Source: Streptomyces sp. SJL17-4
Lineage (GTDB): Bacteria; Actinomycetota; Actinomycetes; Streptomycetales; Streptomycetaceae
DNA: 64,000 nt
Assembly (NCBI RefSeq): GCF_036826855.1
Contig: NZ_CP104578.1
Location: 2,480,001-2,544,000 of the forward strand
Direction of reading: 5' to 3'
The notes below the pieces were generated by a model. It searched no databases and had not been told where the DNA came from. It saw only the letters and a program-made list of their open reading frames with translations. How positions within the stretch are numbered: the stretch's first letter is position 1; every line of letters starts with the position of its first letter. The translations under genes and the position numbers were made by a program. Positions 1 to 8,917 of the stretch are shown piece by piece.

Positions 1-757
1 GCGCGGAGAGGGAGACGCGGATGGTGTCGCCGATGCCCTGGGACAGCAGCGCGCCGAAGGCGACGGCCGACTTGATGGTGCCCTGGAAGGCGGGGCCCGC
101 CTCGGTGACGCCGAGGTGCAGCGGGTAGTCGGACTGGGCGGCGAGCTGACGGTAGGCCTCGACCATGATCACCGGGTCGTTGTGCTTGACCGAGATCTTG
201 ATGTCGCGGAAGCCGTGCTCCTCGAAGAGGGACGCCTCCCAGAGGGCGGACTCGACGAGCGCCTCGGGGGTGGCCTTGCCGTACTTCTTGAGCAGGCGCG
301 CGTCGAGCGAGCCGGCGTTGACGCCGATGCGGATCGGGGTCCCCGCGTCGGAGGCCGCCTTGGCGATCTCCTTGACCTTGTCGTCGAACTGCTTGATGTT
401 GCCGGGGTTGACGCGGACGGCGGCGCAGCCCGCGTCGATCGCGGCGAAGACGTACTTCGGCTGGAAGTGGATGTCGGCGATCACCGGGATCTGCGACTTC
501 CGCGCGATGACGGCGAGGGCGTCGGCGTCGTCCTGGGTGGGGCAGGCCACCCGCACGATCTGGCAGCCGGAGGCGGTCAGCTCGGCGATCTGCTGGAGCG
601 TGGCGCCGATGTCGGAGGTACGGGTGGTGGTCATCGACTGCACGGAGACGGGTGCGTCACCGCCGACGGCCACGCTGCCGACCTGGATCTGGCGGCTCTT
701 GCGCCGCTCGGCGAGCCGGGTCGGGACGGTCGGGATACCGAGAGAAATCGCGGTCAT
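1..757 (-). CDS. ispG: 4-hydroxy-3-methylbut-2-en-1-yl diphosphate synthase IspG (C-terminus outside window)
   Basis: The visible 252 residues read [15 protein letters not shown], then [20 protein letters not shown] and the segment [12 protein letters not shown], which are hallmarks of the IspG (GcpE) TIM-barrel domain. The enzyme uses a [4Fe-4S] cluster to convert MEcPP to HMBPP in the non-mevalonate isoprenoid pathway in the cytosol. The C-terminal Fe-S domain with its cysteines lies beyond base 1, so completeness cannot be judged. It is the last visible gene of the minus-strand block dxr-rip-ispG; dxr acts earlier in the same pathway. A hairpin separates it from rip, so it may have partly separate expression. 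Family assignment is secure. Confidence 0.95.
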   Translation of the reverse strand, partial: MTAISLGIPTVPTRLAERRKSRQIQVGSVAVGGDAPVSVQSMTTTRTSDIGATLQQIAELTASGCQIVRVACPTQDDADALAVIARKSQIPVIADIHFQPKYVFAAIDAGCAAVRVNPGNIKQFDDKVKEIAKAASDAGTPIRIGVNAGSLDARLLKKYGKATPEALVESALWEASLFEEHGFRDIKISVKHNDPVIMVEAYRQLAAQSDYPLHLGVTEAGPAFQGTIKSAVAFGALLSQGIGDTIRVSLSA

Positions 758-822
758 CTTCTGTGCAACCTCAAGGTTGTGCGTCGGCGGGCTCAGGTCT
801 CCGAGGTTACCGCCCCGGGGGC

Positions 823-854
823 GGGGGGCCGGACACCACCGGGTCCGGCCCCCC
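823..854 (-). terminator. Perfect GC hairpin between rip and ispG
   Basis: Twelve-base arms GGGGGGCCGGAC and GTCCGGCCCCCC pair perfectly around an 8-base loop, immediately after the rip stop codon and about 65 bases before the ispG start. There is no U-tract, as is usual in Streptomyces. It could terminate or attenuate read-through from the upstream genes, or stabilise an mRNA end. Confidence 0.6.
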
Positions 855-860
855 TGCGGG

Positions 861-2168
861 CTACGTGATCCTCACCGGGTTGACGAGGTCGGCGGCGAGG
901 ACGAGCAGCGTGAAACAGACGAAGACCCCGGCCACCACGTACGCGGCGGGCATCAGCTTCGCCACGTCGAAGGGGCCCGGGTCGGGGCGCCTGAAGATCC
1001 GGGCCGTGTGACGGCGTACGGACTCCCACAGGGCACCCGCGATGTGACCGCCGTCGAGCGGCAGCAGCGGGAGCATGTTGAACAGGAACAGCGACACGTT
1101 GAACCCGACGAGCAGGTTCATGAACATCACGAGGATCGTCGTCGGCGGGGCCTCGACGTTCATCAGTTCACCGGTGATGCGGGCGGCGCCGACGACGCCG
1201 ACCGGGGAGTCGTCGGCGCGCTCGCCGTCGCCGAAGGTGGCGTCCCACAGGCCGGGGATCTTGCCGGGGAGGGCGATGACCGAGTGGACGCCGTTCTCCA
1301 GGAGGTCGCCCATCCGGTCGGTGGTCTCGCCGAAGGTGAGGGCCGCGACCTCGGTCTTGGACGCGAAGCCGAGGTAGCCGGCGTCGACGTACTTGACGGG
1401 CTGGACGACCTTGCCGTCCTCGTCCTTCGCCAGCACCTTGTTGGCGACGAGGGTGGGGTGCAGTTCGACCTGCTGCCCGGCGCGCTCGACGGTGATCGTC
1501 GCCGGGCCGATGGTGTCGCGGATGCGGTCGGAGAGGGTGTCCCAGTCGCTCACCGGGGTGCCGTTGAAGGCGACGATCCTGTCGCCGTCCTTCAGACCGG
1601 CCTTGAAGGCCGGGGAGACGGGGTCGCCCGCCGCGCACTTCTCGCGCTTCTCGTCCTGCTCGATGACGCACTTCTGGACGCCCGCGACCTGCGTGGTCTG
1701 GCCCTCGATGCCCAGCGTCATCATCGAGCCGAAGAACAGCGCCACCGCCAGGACCAGGTTCATGAACGGTCCGGCGAACATCACGATCACGCGCTTCCAC
1801 GGCTTGCGCGTGTAGAAGAGCCGGGTCTCGTCGCCGGGCTTGAGCTCCTCGTACGAGGCCTCCCGGGCGTCCTCGATCATCGAGCGCCAGGGCGAGGTGG
1901 AGCGGGCCTCGATCTTGCCGTCCTCGCCCGGCGGGAACATGCCGATCATGCGGATGTAGCCGCCGGCGGGGATGGCCTTGATGCCGTACTCGGTCTCGCC
2001 GCGCTTCTTCGACCAGATCGTGGGGCCGAAGCCGACCATGTACTGCGGCACGCGGATGCCGAAGAGCTTGGCCGTGGAGAGGTGACCGAGCTCGTGCCAG
2101 GCGATGGAGACGAGCAGTCCGAACGCGAACAGCACGATGCCCAGGATGTACAGGAGCATTTCGGTCAT
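861..2168 (-). CDS. Site-2 (M50 family) membrane zinc metalloprotease, RseP/Rip type
   Basis: A 435-residue intramembrane protease. The first membrane helix carries the zinc motif HELGH at residues 25-29. A PDZ-like segment follows in the middle (around [18 protein letters not shown]), and the second active-site motif LPLDGG sits in a C-terminal helix. Proteins of this family cleave anti-sigma factors or other membrane proteins during regulated intramembrane proteolysis. The ATG overlaps the dxr stop codon as ATGA, so the two are translationally coupled. The same order dxr-rip-ispG is common in actinobacteria. The natural substrate cannot be read from the sequence. Confidence 0.93.
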   Translation of the reverse strand: MTEMLLYILGIVLFAFGLLVSIAWHELGHLSTAKLFGIRVPQYMVGFGPTIWSKKRGETEYGIKAIPAGGYIRMIGMFPPGEDGKIEARSTSPWRSMIEDAREASYEELKPGDETRLFYTRKPWKRVIVMFAGPFMNLVLAVALFFGSMMTLGIEGQTTQVAGVQKCVIEQDEKREKCAAGDPVSPAFKAGLKDGDRIVAFNGTPVSDWDTLSDRIRDTIGPATITVERAGQQVELHPTLVANKVLAKDEDGKVVQPVKYVDAGYLGFASKTEVAALTFGETTDRMGDLLENGVHSVIALPGKIPGLWDATFGDGERADDSPVGVVGAARITGELMNVEAPPTTILVMFMNLLVGFNVSLFLFNMLPLLPLDGGHIAGALWESVRRHTARIFRRPDPGPFDVAKLMPAAYVVAGVFVCFTLLVLAADLVNPVRIT

Positions 2169-3415
2169 GCGCGGGCCTCCGCTGTTGCCTTCGCTGCGAG
2201 CTCTCGGGCCCGGGCGCGCGCCCAGGTCTCCGCTTCGAGGACGTCCGGCACGGTGAGGGAGGTTCCCGTGGCGGGAACGCCGTGCTCCGTGACGACCGCT
2301 GTGACCGTATCCATGATTCCGTTGAACGGCAGCCGTCCGGCGAGAAACGCCTCGACGCACTCCTCGTTGGCCGCGTTGAAGACCGCGGGGGCGGTGCCGC
2401 CCAGCTCGCCGACGTGCCGGGCCAGCCCGACCGACGGGAACGCCTCGGTGTCGAGCGGGAAGAACTCCCAGGTGGAAGCCTTGGTCCAGTCGAAGGCGGG
2501 GGCCGCGTCCGGGACCCGCTCGGGCCAGCCGATGCCGATGGCGATCGGGCCGCGCATGTCCGGCGGGGTGGCCTGGGCGAGCGTGGAGCCGTCCGTGAAC
2601 TCGACCATCGAGTGGACGTACGACTGCGGGTGGACGACGACCTCGATGCGGTCGAAGGGAATGTCGTAGAGGAGGTGCGCCTCGATGACCTCCAGGCCCT
2701 TGTTGACCAGGGTGGCGCTGTTCACCGTGATCACCGGACCCATGGCCCAGGTCGGGTGGGCGAGCGCGTCCTCGCGGGTGACGTCGGCGAGCTGTGCGCG
2801 CGTACGGCCGCGGAAGGGGCCGCCGGAGGCGGTCACGACCAGCTTGCGGACGTCGGCGCGGGTGCCCGCGGCAAGCGCCTGGAAGAGGGCGGCGTGCTCG
2901 GAGTCGACCGGGATGATCTGGCCGGGCTTGGCGAGCGCCTTCACCAGGGGGCCGCCGACGATCAGCGACTCCTTGTTGGCGAGGGCGAGGGTACGGCCGG
3001 CTTCGAGAGCGGCCAGGGTCGGCGCGAGGCCGATGGAGCCGGTGATGCCGTTGAGGACGGTGTGGCACGGCGAGGCGGCGAGCTGGGTGGCCGCGTCGGG
3101 GCCCGCGAGGAGCTCGGGCAGCGGCTCGGAGCCGTACAGCGCCTTCAGGGCCGTACGGAGCTCCTCCACCACGTCCTCGCGCGCCACGGCGACCGCGGCG
3201 ACCTTCAGCCGGTGCGCCTGCTCGGCGAGCAGCGCGACCCGGCCGCCCGAGGCGGCCAGGGCGGTGACCCGGAAGCGGTCGGGGTTGCGCAGCACCAGGT
3301 CGATGGCCTGCGTGCCGATGGACCCGGTCGAGCCGAGGACGACGATGTCCCGGCGTCCTTCGGAGACGTCGAAGGCGATATGGGGATCGGCGAGAGGAGA
3401 GGGGCGGTCGCTCAT
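2165..3415 (-). CDS. dxr: 1-deoxy-D-xylulose 5-phosphate reductoisomerase
   Basis: IspC/Dxr catalyses the NADPH-dependent rearrangement of DXP to MEP, the committed step of the MEP pathway. The 416-residue product has the dinucleotide-binding motif [14 protein letters not shown] near the N-terminus, the metal and substrate segment [12 protein letters not shown], and the hinge region [13 protein letters not shown]. Length fits the family with a slight actinobacterial N-terminal extension. The start MSDRPSP is chosen; an in-frame ATG three codons upstream (position 3424) is possible and neither has a strong Shine-Dalgarno. It overlaps rip by 4 bases and lies about 50 bases after the EPSP-synthase-like gene, suggesting one transcript. 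Confidence 0.95.
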   Translation of the reverse strand: MSDRPSPLADPHIAFDVSEGRRDIVVLGSTGSIGTQAIDLVLRNPDRFRVTALAASGGRVALLAEQAHRLKVAAVAVAREDVVEELRTALKALYGSEPLPELLAGPDAATQLAASPCHTVLNGITGSIGLAPTLAALEAGRTLALANKESLIVGGPLVKALAKPGQIIPVDSEHAALFQALAAGTRADVRKLVVTASGGPFRGRTRAQLADVTREDALAHPTWAMGPVITVNSATLVNKGLEVIEAHLLYDIPFDRIEVVVHPQSYVHSMVEFTDGSTLAQATPPDMRGPIAIGIGWPERVPDAAPAFDWTKASTWEFFPLDTEAFPSVGLARHVGELGGTAPAVFNAANEECVEAFLAGRLPFNGIMDTVTAVVTEHGVPATGTSLTVPDVLEAETWARARARELAAKATAEARA

Positions 3416-3463
3416 GCCCCCCATTCTTGCCGCAAAGACTGCGCGGACTTCACGGGGTGCGGA

Positions 3464-4759
3464 CTAACTGTGGACAAACGTGTCGAAGACCCGGTGGAAG
3501 TCGGGGAACGTCTTCTTCACACAGCCGGGGTCGTCGAAGGTGATGCCGGGGGTACGCAGGGCGGTGACCGCGAAGGACATGACGATCCGGTGGTCGCCGT
3601 GGGTGGCGATCTCGACGGGCCCGGTGGGCGTGCCGGGGTGGATCTCGATCCAGTCGGGGCCGGTGTGGACGGTGATGCCGAGGCGGCGCAGGTTCTCGGC
3701 GCAGGCGTCGAGGCGGTCGCACTCCTTGACCCGGGTGTTGGCGACGTCCTCGATGCGGACCGGGCCGTCGGCGAAGGGGGCGATCGCGGCGAGGGTCGGC
3801 ATGGTGTCGGAGATGTCGCGCATGTTGACCGTGAGGCCGCGCAGGGTGCCGGTGGAGCGGACGGTGGTGCCGGCGTCGGTGATCTCGACATCGGCGCCCA
3901 TGCGGCGCAGCACGTCGACGAAGCCGAGGTCGCCCTGGAGGGCGCCGGTGCCGAGGCCGGGGACGGTGACGGAGCGGCCGGGTTCGAGGGCGGCGGCGGC
4001 GAAGAAGTAGCTGGCAGTGGAGGCATCGGGCTCGATGCCGTAGGTCAGGGCGCGGTAGCCGGTGGGGGCGACGCGGTAGGTACGGCCCTCCTGGCGGATT
4101 TCGGCGCCGAAGCTCCGCATCATCGCCAAGGTGATCTCGACGTACGGCTCCGAGACCAGGTCGGTCACGGTGATGTCGAGGCCCTCGGCGGTGAGCGGGC
4201 CCAGCATGAGGAGGGCCGTCAGGTACTGGGAGGACTGCCCGGCGTCCAGGGTGATCGCGCCGCCCTTCACGCCGTGGGCGTGGACGTCGACGGGGTGGTG
4301 CCCCTCCTGCCCTCCGTGCCGGAGGTCGACGCCGAGGTCGCGCAGGGCTGTGGTCAGCGGCCCGAGGGGCCGCCGCCGCATCTGGGCGGAGGCGTCGAAG
4401 CGGTACGTGCCGTGGCCGGCGGCGGCCAGGGTCGGCAGGAAACGGGCGGTGGTGGCGCCGTCACGGCAGTAGACGTCGGCCGAGTCCGCGCCGGGGCCGG
4501 CGGGGCGGCCCTGGATGTGCCAGGCGTCGGCGGCGTCGCCGGTCTCGCTGGTCTCGCCGGTCTCGCCGTTCTCGCCGGTGTCGCTCTCGCGTCGGACGGC
4601 GTAACCGAGGGCGGCGAGCCCCTCGGCGAAGCCCTCGGTGTCGTCGGAGACGAGGGGCCGGAGGAGCGTGGTGGTGCCCTCGGCCGCGGCGGCGAGGAAG
4701 AGCGCGCGGGCGGTGACGGACTTGGAGCCGGGGATGTGGATGACGGTCACGCCGCTCAT
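3464..4759 (-). CDS. EPSP synthase family protein (divergent AroA-like)
   Basis: A 431-residue protein of the 3-phosphoshikimate 1-carboxyvinyltransferase family. PGSKS (10-14) supplies the active-site lysine; RVKECDRL, DHRIVMSF and the C-terminal CVKKTFPDF are the usual catalytic and PEP-contact segments. The normally conserved NAGTAxR glycine loop is replaced by CRDGATTARF (98-107). An acidic low-complexity insert of Glu-Thr-Gly repeats (61-75) matches a 9-base DNA repeat near 4538-4588. The start MSGVTVIHIPGSKS fits the family N-terminus. The gene sits just upstream of dxr. Whether this is the housekeeping shikimate enzyme or a paralogue with another role cannot be told without the rest of the genome. 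Confidence 0.85.
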   Translation of the reverse strand: MSGVTVIHIPGSKSVTARALFLAAAAEGTTTLLRPLVSDDTEGFAEGLAALGYAVRRESDTGENGETGETSETGDAADAWHIQGRPAGPGADSADVYCRDGATTARFLPTLAAAGHGTYRFDASAQMRRRPLGPLTTALRDLGVDLRHGGQEGHHPVDVHAHGVKGGAITLDAGQSSQYLTALLMLGPLTAEGLDITVTDLVSEPYVEITLAMMRSFGAEIRQEGRTYRVAPTGYRALTYGIEPDASTASYFFAAAALEPGRSVTVPGLGTGALQGDLGFVDVLRRMGADVEITDAGTTVRSTGTLRGLTVNMRDISDTMPTLAAIAPFADGPVRIEDVANTRVKECDRLDACAENLRRLGITVHTGPDWIEIHPGTPTGPVEIATHGDHRIVMSFAVTALRTPGITFDDPGCVKKTFPDFHRVFDTFVHS

Positions 4760-4878
4760 CCTGCCGTGCGGCAGGAGGCCTTCGCGCGGTGGTCCGCACC
4801 GTGGACGGGGCGGGGCGCCGCGGGGCGCGACGGTACCCCGTGCGGGACGGCGCCCTTGGCGGCGCCCCCGCCCCTTGT

Positions 4879-4927
4879 GCCTGGACCCGCACTCCTTGCG
4901 CGCCGCACACGGGGTGCGGGTCCAGGC
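4879..4927 (-). terminator. 14-bp inverted repeat, terminator-like
   Basis: Arms GCCTGGACCCGCAC (4879-4892) and GTGCGGGTCCAGGC (4914-4927) are perfectly complementary around a 21-base loop. It lies between two co-directional genes and probably ends or insulates the transcript from the acyl-CoA dehydrogenase gene. Confidence 0.55.
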
Positions 4928-4960
4928 GCGAAAGCCTAGGCCCGGCAAGGGGCACCGTTC

Positions 4961-5036
4961 CGTTGTGCCCACCCGTTCCGCCCCTGGGGGTCCCCCCTGG
5001 ACGAAGTCCTTGGGGGAGGAACAGATGCCCACAACG
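4961..5036 (-). terminator. Compound hairpin downstream of acyl-CoA dehydrogenase gene
   Basis: Outer arms CGTTGTG and CACAACG enclose an inner stem in which CCCCC-GGAC (about 4993-5002) pairs with GTCC-GGGGG (about 5006-5016) over a tight loop. It is the first strong hairpin after the stop codon at 5108, so it is the likely primary terminator of that gene. Confidence 0.6.
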
Positions 5037-5107
5037 AGGGGCGCGGGCGCAGCACCAGGCGGCGGCCCGCGGCGGCCGGGGCCACAACGGGGGGTGCCGG
5101 GGCACGG

Positions 5108-7030
5108 TCAGGGAATTCGGCGGTGGAGGTTTTCCTGGGTCGAGGGGCCCGGGTTCGCGTCCGCGATCCACGGGCCCTCGTCGCCGGGGTCCACGATCCC
5201 CGCCTCCAGCCACGCGTACCGCCCGGTGAGGACCCCGTCGGCGACCCGCCGGTCGACGTCGTCCGTGTTGGACCAGAGCCGTCCGAACAGCTCCTCGGTC
5301 CGCAGCCGCGCCTGCCGGCAGAAGGCGTCCGCGAGCTGGTGGGCCTCGCGGCCGTGCTCGCCGGTGGTCCGCAGGAGTTCGGCCCGTACACACGCCGCAC
5401 TCATCGCGAAGAGTTCCGCGCCGATGTCCACGATCCGGCCGAGGAACGCCTGCTTGAGCTCCATCCGGCCCTGCCAGCGCGACATCGCGTAGAAGGTGGA
5501 GCGGGCGAGCCTGCGGGAGGTTCGTTCGACGTACCGCAGATGCACCGCCAGCTCGCCGAACTCGCCGTACGAGCCCGGCAGTTGCCCCGGACCCGTCACG
5601 AGTCCCGGCAGCCAGCGGGCGTAGAAGCCGCCCGCCCGCGCGCCGGCCCTCGCCTTGTCGGCGAGCGACTTCCCGGGGTCGATGAGGTCCCCCGCGACGG
5701 AGAGGTGGGCGTCGACCGCCTCGCGGGCGATCAGCAGGTGCATGATCTCGGTCGAGCCCTCGAAGATCCGGTTGATCCGCAGATCGCGCAGGACCTGCTC
5801 GGCGGGGACGGCGCGTTCGCCGCGGGCGGCGAGCGAGTCGGCGGTCTCGTAGCCGCGGCCGCCCCGGATCTGGACGAGTTCGTCGGCGATGAGCCAGGCC
5901 ATCTCGGAGCCGTACAGCTTGGCGAGGGCGGCCTCGATGCGGATGTCGTTGCGGTCCTCGTCGGCCATCTGGGAGGCGAGGTCGACGACCGCCTCCAGGG
6001 CGAAGGTGGTGGCCGCGATGAAGGAGATCTTGGTGCCGACGGCCTCGTGCCGGCCGACCGGCCCGCCCCACTGCTCACGGACGCCCGCCCACTCGCGGGC
6101 GATCTTCAGGCACCACTTCCCGGCACCGGCGCAGGAGGCGGGCAGCGAGAGCCGGCCGGTGTTGAGGGTGGTGAGGGCGATCTTGAGGCCCGCGCCCTCG
6201 GGGCCGATGCGGTTCTCGGCGGGGACCCGGACGCCGTGGAAGCGGGTGACGCCGTTCTCCAGGCCGCGCAGGCCCATGAAGGCGTTGCGGTGCTCGACGG
6301 TGATGCCGGGCGAGCCGGCCTCGACGACGAAGGCGGTGATGCCGCCGGGATGTCCGTCCGAGACGGGTACGCGGGCCATGACGACGAGCAGGTCGGCGAT
6401 GACGCCGTTGGTGGTCCAGAGCTTCACGCCGTCGAGGACGTACGTGTCCCCGTCGGGTACGGCGGTGGTGGCCAGCCGCGCCGGGTCGGAGCCGACGTCC
6501 GGCTCGGTCAGCAGGAACGCGGAGATGTCCGTACGGGCCAGCCGGGGCAGGAACGCGTCCTTCTGCTCCTGCGTGCCGAAGAGTTTCAGCGGCTGCGGTA
6601 CGCCGATCGACTGATGCGCGGAGAGCAGGGCGCCGACGGCGGGGCTGGCCGAGCCGACGAGCGCGAGGGCCCGGTTGTAGTACAGCTGGGTGAGGCCGAG
6701 GCCGCCGTACTTCCGGTCGATCTTCATCCCGAGCGCGCCGAGCTCCTTGAGCCCGGCGAGCGTCTCGTCGGGGATGCGGGCCTCGCGCTCGATGCGGCCG
6801 CCGTCGATCCGGGTCTCGCAGAACGTGCGGAGGGTGGCCAGGAAGGCCTCTCCGCGGCGGGCGTCCTCGTCGGCGGGGAGCGGATGGGGATGGACGAGGT
6901 CGAGCCGGAACCGGCCGAGGAAGAGTTCCTTGGCGAAGCTGGGCTTGTGCCAGTCACGCTCACGTGCGGCCTCGGCGGTCTGCCGGGCCTCGTGCGCGGT
7001 GACCTTGGGCCGCTGGGTGGGAGCGGACAT
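5108..7030 (-). CDS. Acyl-CoA dehydrogenase family protein
   Basis: A 640-residue flavoprotein expected to oxidise an acyl-CoA to the 2-enoyl-CoA, passing electrons to ETF. The central part has the FAD and substrate motif FLLTEPDVGSDPARL and KLWTTNG. The catalytic-base region INRIFEGSTEIMHL keeps the glutamate of the F/Y-E-G motif. The protein is longer than the usual 380-400 residues: a helical C-terminal extension of about 170 residues resembles very-long-chain acyl-CoA dehydrogenases. The start MSAPTQRP is preceded by GAGGAGGTG at good spacing, so longer in-frame upstream reading is rejected. It has hairpins on both sides and looks monocistronic. Substrate chain length is unknown. Confidence 0.9.
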   Translation of the reverse strand: MSAPTQRPKVTAHEARQTAEAARERDWHKPSFAKELFLGRFRLDLVHPHPLPADEDARRGEAFLATLRTFCETRIDGGRIEREARIPDETLAGLKELGALGMKIDRKYGGLGLTQLYYNRALALVGSASPAVGALLSAHQSIGVPQPLKLFGTQEQKDAFLPRLARTDISAFLLTEPDVGSDPARLATTAVPDGDTYVLDGVKLWTTNGVIADLLVVMARVPVSDGHPGGITAFVVEAGSPGITVEHRNAFMGLRGLENGVTRFHGVRVPAENRIGPEGAGLKIALTTLNTGRLSLPASCAGAGKWCLKIAREWAGVREQWGGPVGRHEAVGTKISFIAATTFALEAVVDLASQMADEDRNDIRIEAALAKLYGSEMAWLIADELVQIRGGRGYETADSLAARGERAVPAEQVLRDLRINRIFEGSTEIMHLLIAREAVDAHLSVAGDLIDPGKSLADKARAGARAGGFYARWLPGLVTGPGQLPGSYGEFGELAVHLRYVERTSRRLARSTFYAMSRWQGRMELKQAFLGRIVDIGAELFAMSAACVRAELLRTTGEHGREAHQLADAFCRQARLRTEELFGRLWSNTDDVDRRVADGVLTGRYAWLEAGIVDPGDEGPWIADANPGPSTQENLHRRIP

Positions 7031-7104
7031 GGACACCTCCTCGGTCTCACTGTCCGTCGTACCCGATTTCGGGAGGTCTGGACAGGCGGGAGACCGGACG
7101 GGGG

Positions 7105-7158
7105 GCCTGGGCCGTACGGGGGGCCTGGGCCGTACGGCGAGCCTGGGCCGTACGGCGA
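7105..7158. repeat. Three tandem copies of an 18-bp repeat
   Basis: The unit core GCCTGGGCCGTACGG starts at 7105, 7123 and 7141, exactly 18 bases apart, with changes only in the 3-base remainder. It lies in the leader or promoter area of the acyl-CoA dehydrogenase gene, just upstream of its ribosome binding site region. Confidence 0.85.
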
Positions 7159-7160
7159 AA

Positions 7161-7197
7161 GGCGGCCCGAACCCCCGCACAGTGGGTTCGGACCGCC
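7161..7197 (-). terminator. Terminator of the aldehyde dehydrogenase gene
   Basis: Arms GGCGGCCCGAACCC and GGGTTCGGACCGCC form a 14-base stem with one G-U type pair and a 9-base loop, about 40 bases after the stop codon of the minus-strand gene ending at 7238. Confidence 0.75.
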
Positions 7198-7237
7198 TGG
7201 TCTCGTGGACGTACGCCGTACGCCCTGGACGTACGCC

Positions 7238-8683
7238 TTACAGGGCGAGGCCCGTCAGGACGAGGACGCGCTCGTAGGTGTAGTCGTCCATCGCGTACTT
7301 GACGCCCTCGCGGCCGACGCCGGAGCGCTTGGCACCGCCGTACGGCATCTGGTCGGCGCGGTACGAGGGGACGTCGCCGACGATCACGCCGCCGACCTCG
7401 AGGGCGCGGTGGGCGCGGAAGGCGGCCTGGAGGTCGTGGGTGAAGACACCGGCCTGGAGGCCGAAGTCGGAGTCGTTGACCGCGGCGAAGGCCTCGGCCT
7501 CGCCGTCGACCTTGGCGATGGTCAGGACCGGTCCGAAGACCTCGGCGCGCGCCAGGGTGACGTCCGCCGGAAGCTCGGTGAGCACGGTCGGGGCGTAGGT
7601 CGCGCCCTCGCGCTTGCCGCCCGCGAGGAGCTTGGCGCCGGCCGCGACGGCCTCGTCCACCCAGGACTCGACGCGCTTCGCGGCGGCCTCGTCGACGAGC
7701 GGGCCGACGTCGGTGGCGGCGTCGGACGGGTCACCGGTGACCTGCGCCTCGACGGCGGCGACGATCTTCGGCAGCAGGCGGTCGTGGACGGAGGAGTCGA
7801 CGATCACGCGCTGGACGGAGATGCAGGACTGGCCGCCCTGGTAGTTGGAGAAGGTGGCGATACGGCTCGCCGCCCAGTCCAGGTCCTCCTCGGAGGACCA
7901 GTCGGGGAGGACGACGGCCGCGGCGTTGCCGCCGAGCTCCAGGGTGCAGTGCTTGTGGGGCACCGACTGCTGGATGGCGTAGCCGACCGTGTCGGAGCCG
8001 GTGAAGGAGATGACCGGGAGGCGCTCGTCCTTGACGAGGGCGGGCATGCGGTCGTTCGGCACGGTCAGGATCGACCAGGAGCCGGCCGGCAGGTCGGTCT
8101 CGGCCAGGATCTCGCCCAGGATCAGGGAGGAGATCGGGGTCGACGGGGCCGGCTTGAGGATGATGGGGGCACCGACGGCGATGGCCGGGGCGACCTTGTG
8201 GGCGCTGAGGTTCAGCGGGAAGTTGAACGGCGCGATGCCGAGGACGACACCCTTGGGGATACGGCGGGTCAGGGCGAGGCGGCCCGCGCCGCCGGCCTCG
8301 GTGTCCAGGCGCTGGGCCTCGCCGGCGTTCCAGCGGCGGGCCTCCTCGGCGGCGAAACGGAAGACGGAGACGGCACGGCCGACCTCGCCGCGGGCCCACT
8401 TGATGGGCTTGCCGTTCTCGGCGGAGATCACCAGGGCGATCTCCTCGGTGCGCTCGGCGAGCCGCTTCGACACGTGGTCGAGGGCGGCGGCGCGGACGTG
8501 CGCCGGGGTCGCGGCGAACTCGTCGACGACGGCGTGCGCGGCGGCGACGGCCTCCTCGACCTGGGCCTCGGTGGGCACGCTGACCTTGCCGACCAGACGT
8601 CCGTCGAAGGAGTTCGTGACGTCGAAGGTGGCCTCGCCGGTGGCCTCGCGGCCGGCGAGCCAGAAGGCGTGGGTGGTCGTCAT
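7238..8683 (-). CDS. NAD(P)-dependent aldehyde dehydrogenase
   Basis: A 481-residue member of the aldehyde dehydrogenase superfamily. PFNFPLNLSAHK is the cofactor-site segment, ISFTGSDTVGY follows, the general-base region is ELGGNAAAVV, and the nucleophile is Cys287 in GGQSCISVQR. It oxidises an aldehyde to the acid. The motif set is closer to the lactaldehyde/GAPN-like group than to classical GabD. Because it lies near a PucR regulator and gabT it may act as a succinate-semialdehyde dehydrogenase, but that is inference from context only. It is transcribed away from the EamA gene, from its own 220-base upstream region. Confidence 0.88.
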   Translation of the reverse strand: MTTTHAFWLAGREATGEATFDVTNSFDGRLVGKVSVPTEAQVEEAVAAAHAVVDEFAATPAHVRAAALDHVSKRLAERTEEIALVISAENGKPIKWARGEVGRAVSVFRFAAEEARRWNAGEAQRLDTEAGGAGRLALTRRIPKGVVLGIAPFNFPLNLSAHKVAPAIAVGAPIILKPAPSTPISSLILGEILAETDLPAGSWSILTVPNDRMPALVKDERLPVISFTGSDTVGYAIQQSVPHKHCTLELGGNAAAVVLPDWSSEEDLDWAASRIATFSNYQGGQSCISVQRVIVDSSVHDRLLPKIVAAVEAQVTGDPSDAATDVGPLVDEAAAKRVESWVDEAVAAGAKLLAGGKREGATYAPTVLTELPADVTLARAEVFGPVLTIAKVDGEAEAFAAVNDSDFGLQAGVFTHDLQAAFRAHRALEVGGVIVGDVPSYRADQMPYGGAKRSGVGREGVKYAMDDYTYERVLVLTGLAL

Positions 8684-8845
8684 TGCGTCCCGGCCCTTTC
8701 CGTATCGGGGGGTGCGAGCGATTGCTCTCGTGACACGTTAGGGCCGGGGCGGCCGGCGTGGGCTTGTCCGGTGTGGAGTGATGGGTCAGGACCTCTGTCC
8801 GAATTGGCCGAAGAGACGAGATCACCCGCCGTCACGCGGGTCACC

Positions 8846-8917
8846 CGGCCGGGAATCGACCACGCCGCCCGGCCGGGGATCGACCACGCCGCCCTGTCGG
8901 GGATCAGCCGCGCCGCT
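8846..8917. repeat. Three tandem copies of a 24-bp repeat
   Basis: Units starting at 8846, 8870 and 8894 share the core GATCGACCACGCCGCC, the third copy being more diverged. The third unit contains the stop codon of the EamA gene, so the array has grown from the 3-prime end of that gene into the spacer. Confidence 0.8.

Larger units (their letters stand above)
4760..5107. other. Intergenic region with two hairpins
   Basis: About 350 bases between the EPSP-synthase-like gene and the acyl-CoA dehydrogenase gene, both on the minus strand. No protein-coding signal of typical Streptomyces quality is seen. It holds two inverted repeats listed separately, and must also hold the promoter of the downstream block unless that is read through from upstream. 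Confidence 0.6.

Noticed and set aside
2282..4939. Very long open frames antisense to dxr and the EPSP-synthase-like gene
   Set aside because: They are mirror frames created by the GC-rich third-position bias; their translations are Gly/Asp/Val-rich low complexity and contain no family motif, while the opposite strand codes for clear enzymes.
3464..8683. A secondary-metabolite cluster built around the EPSP-synthase-like, acyl-CoA and aldehyde dehydrogenase genes
   Set aside because: No synthase, carrier protein, tailoring set or cluster regulator is present, and hairpins separate the genes.
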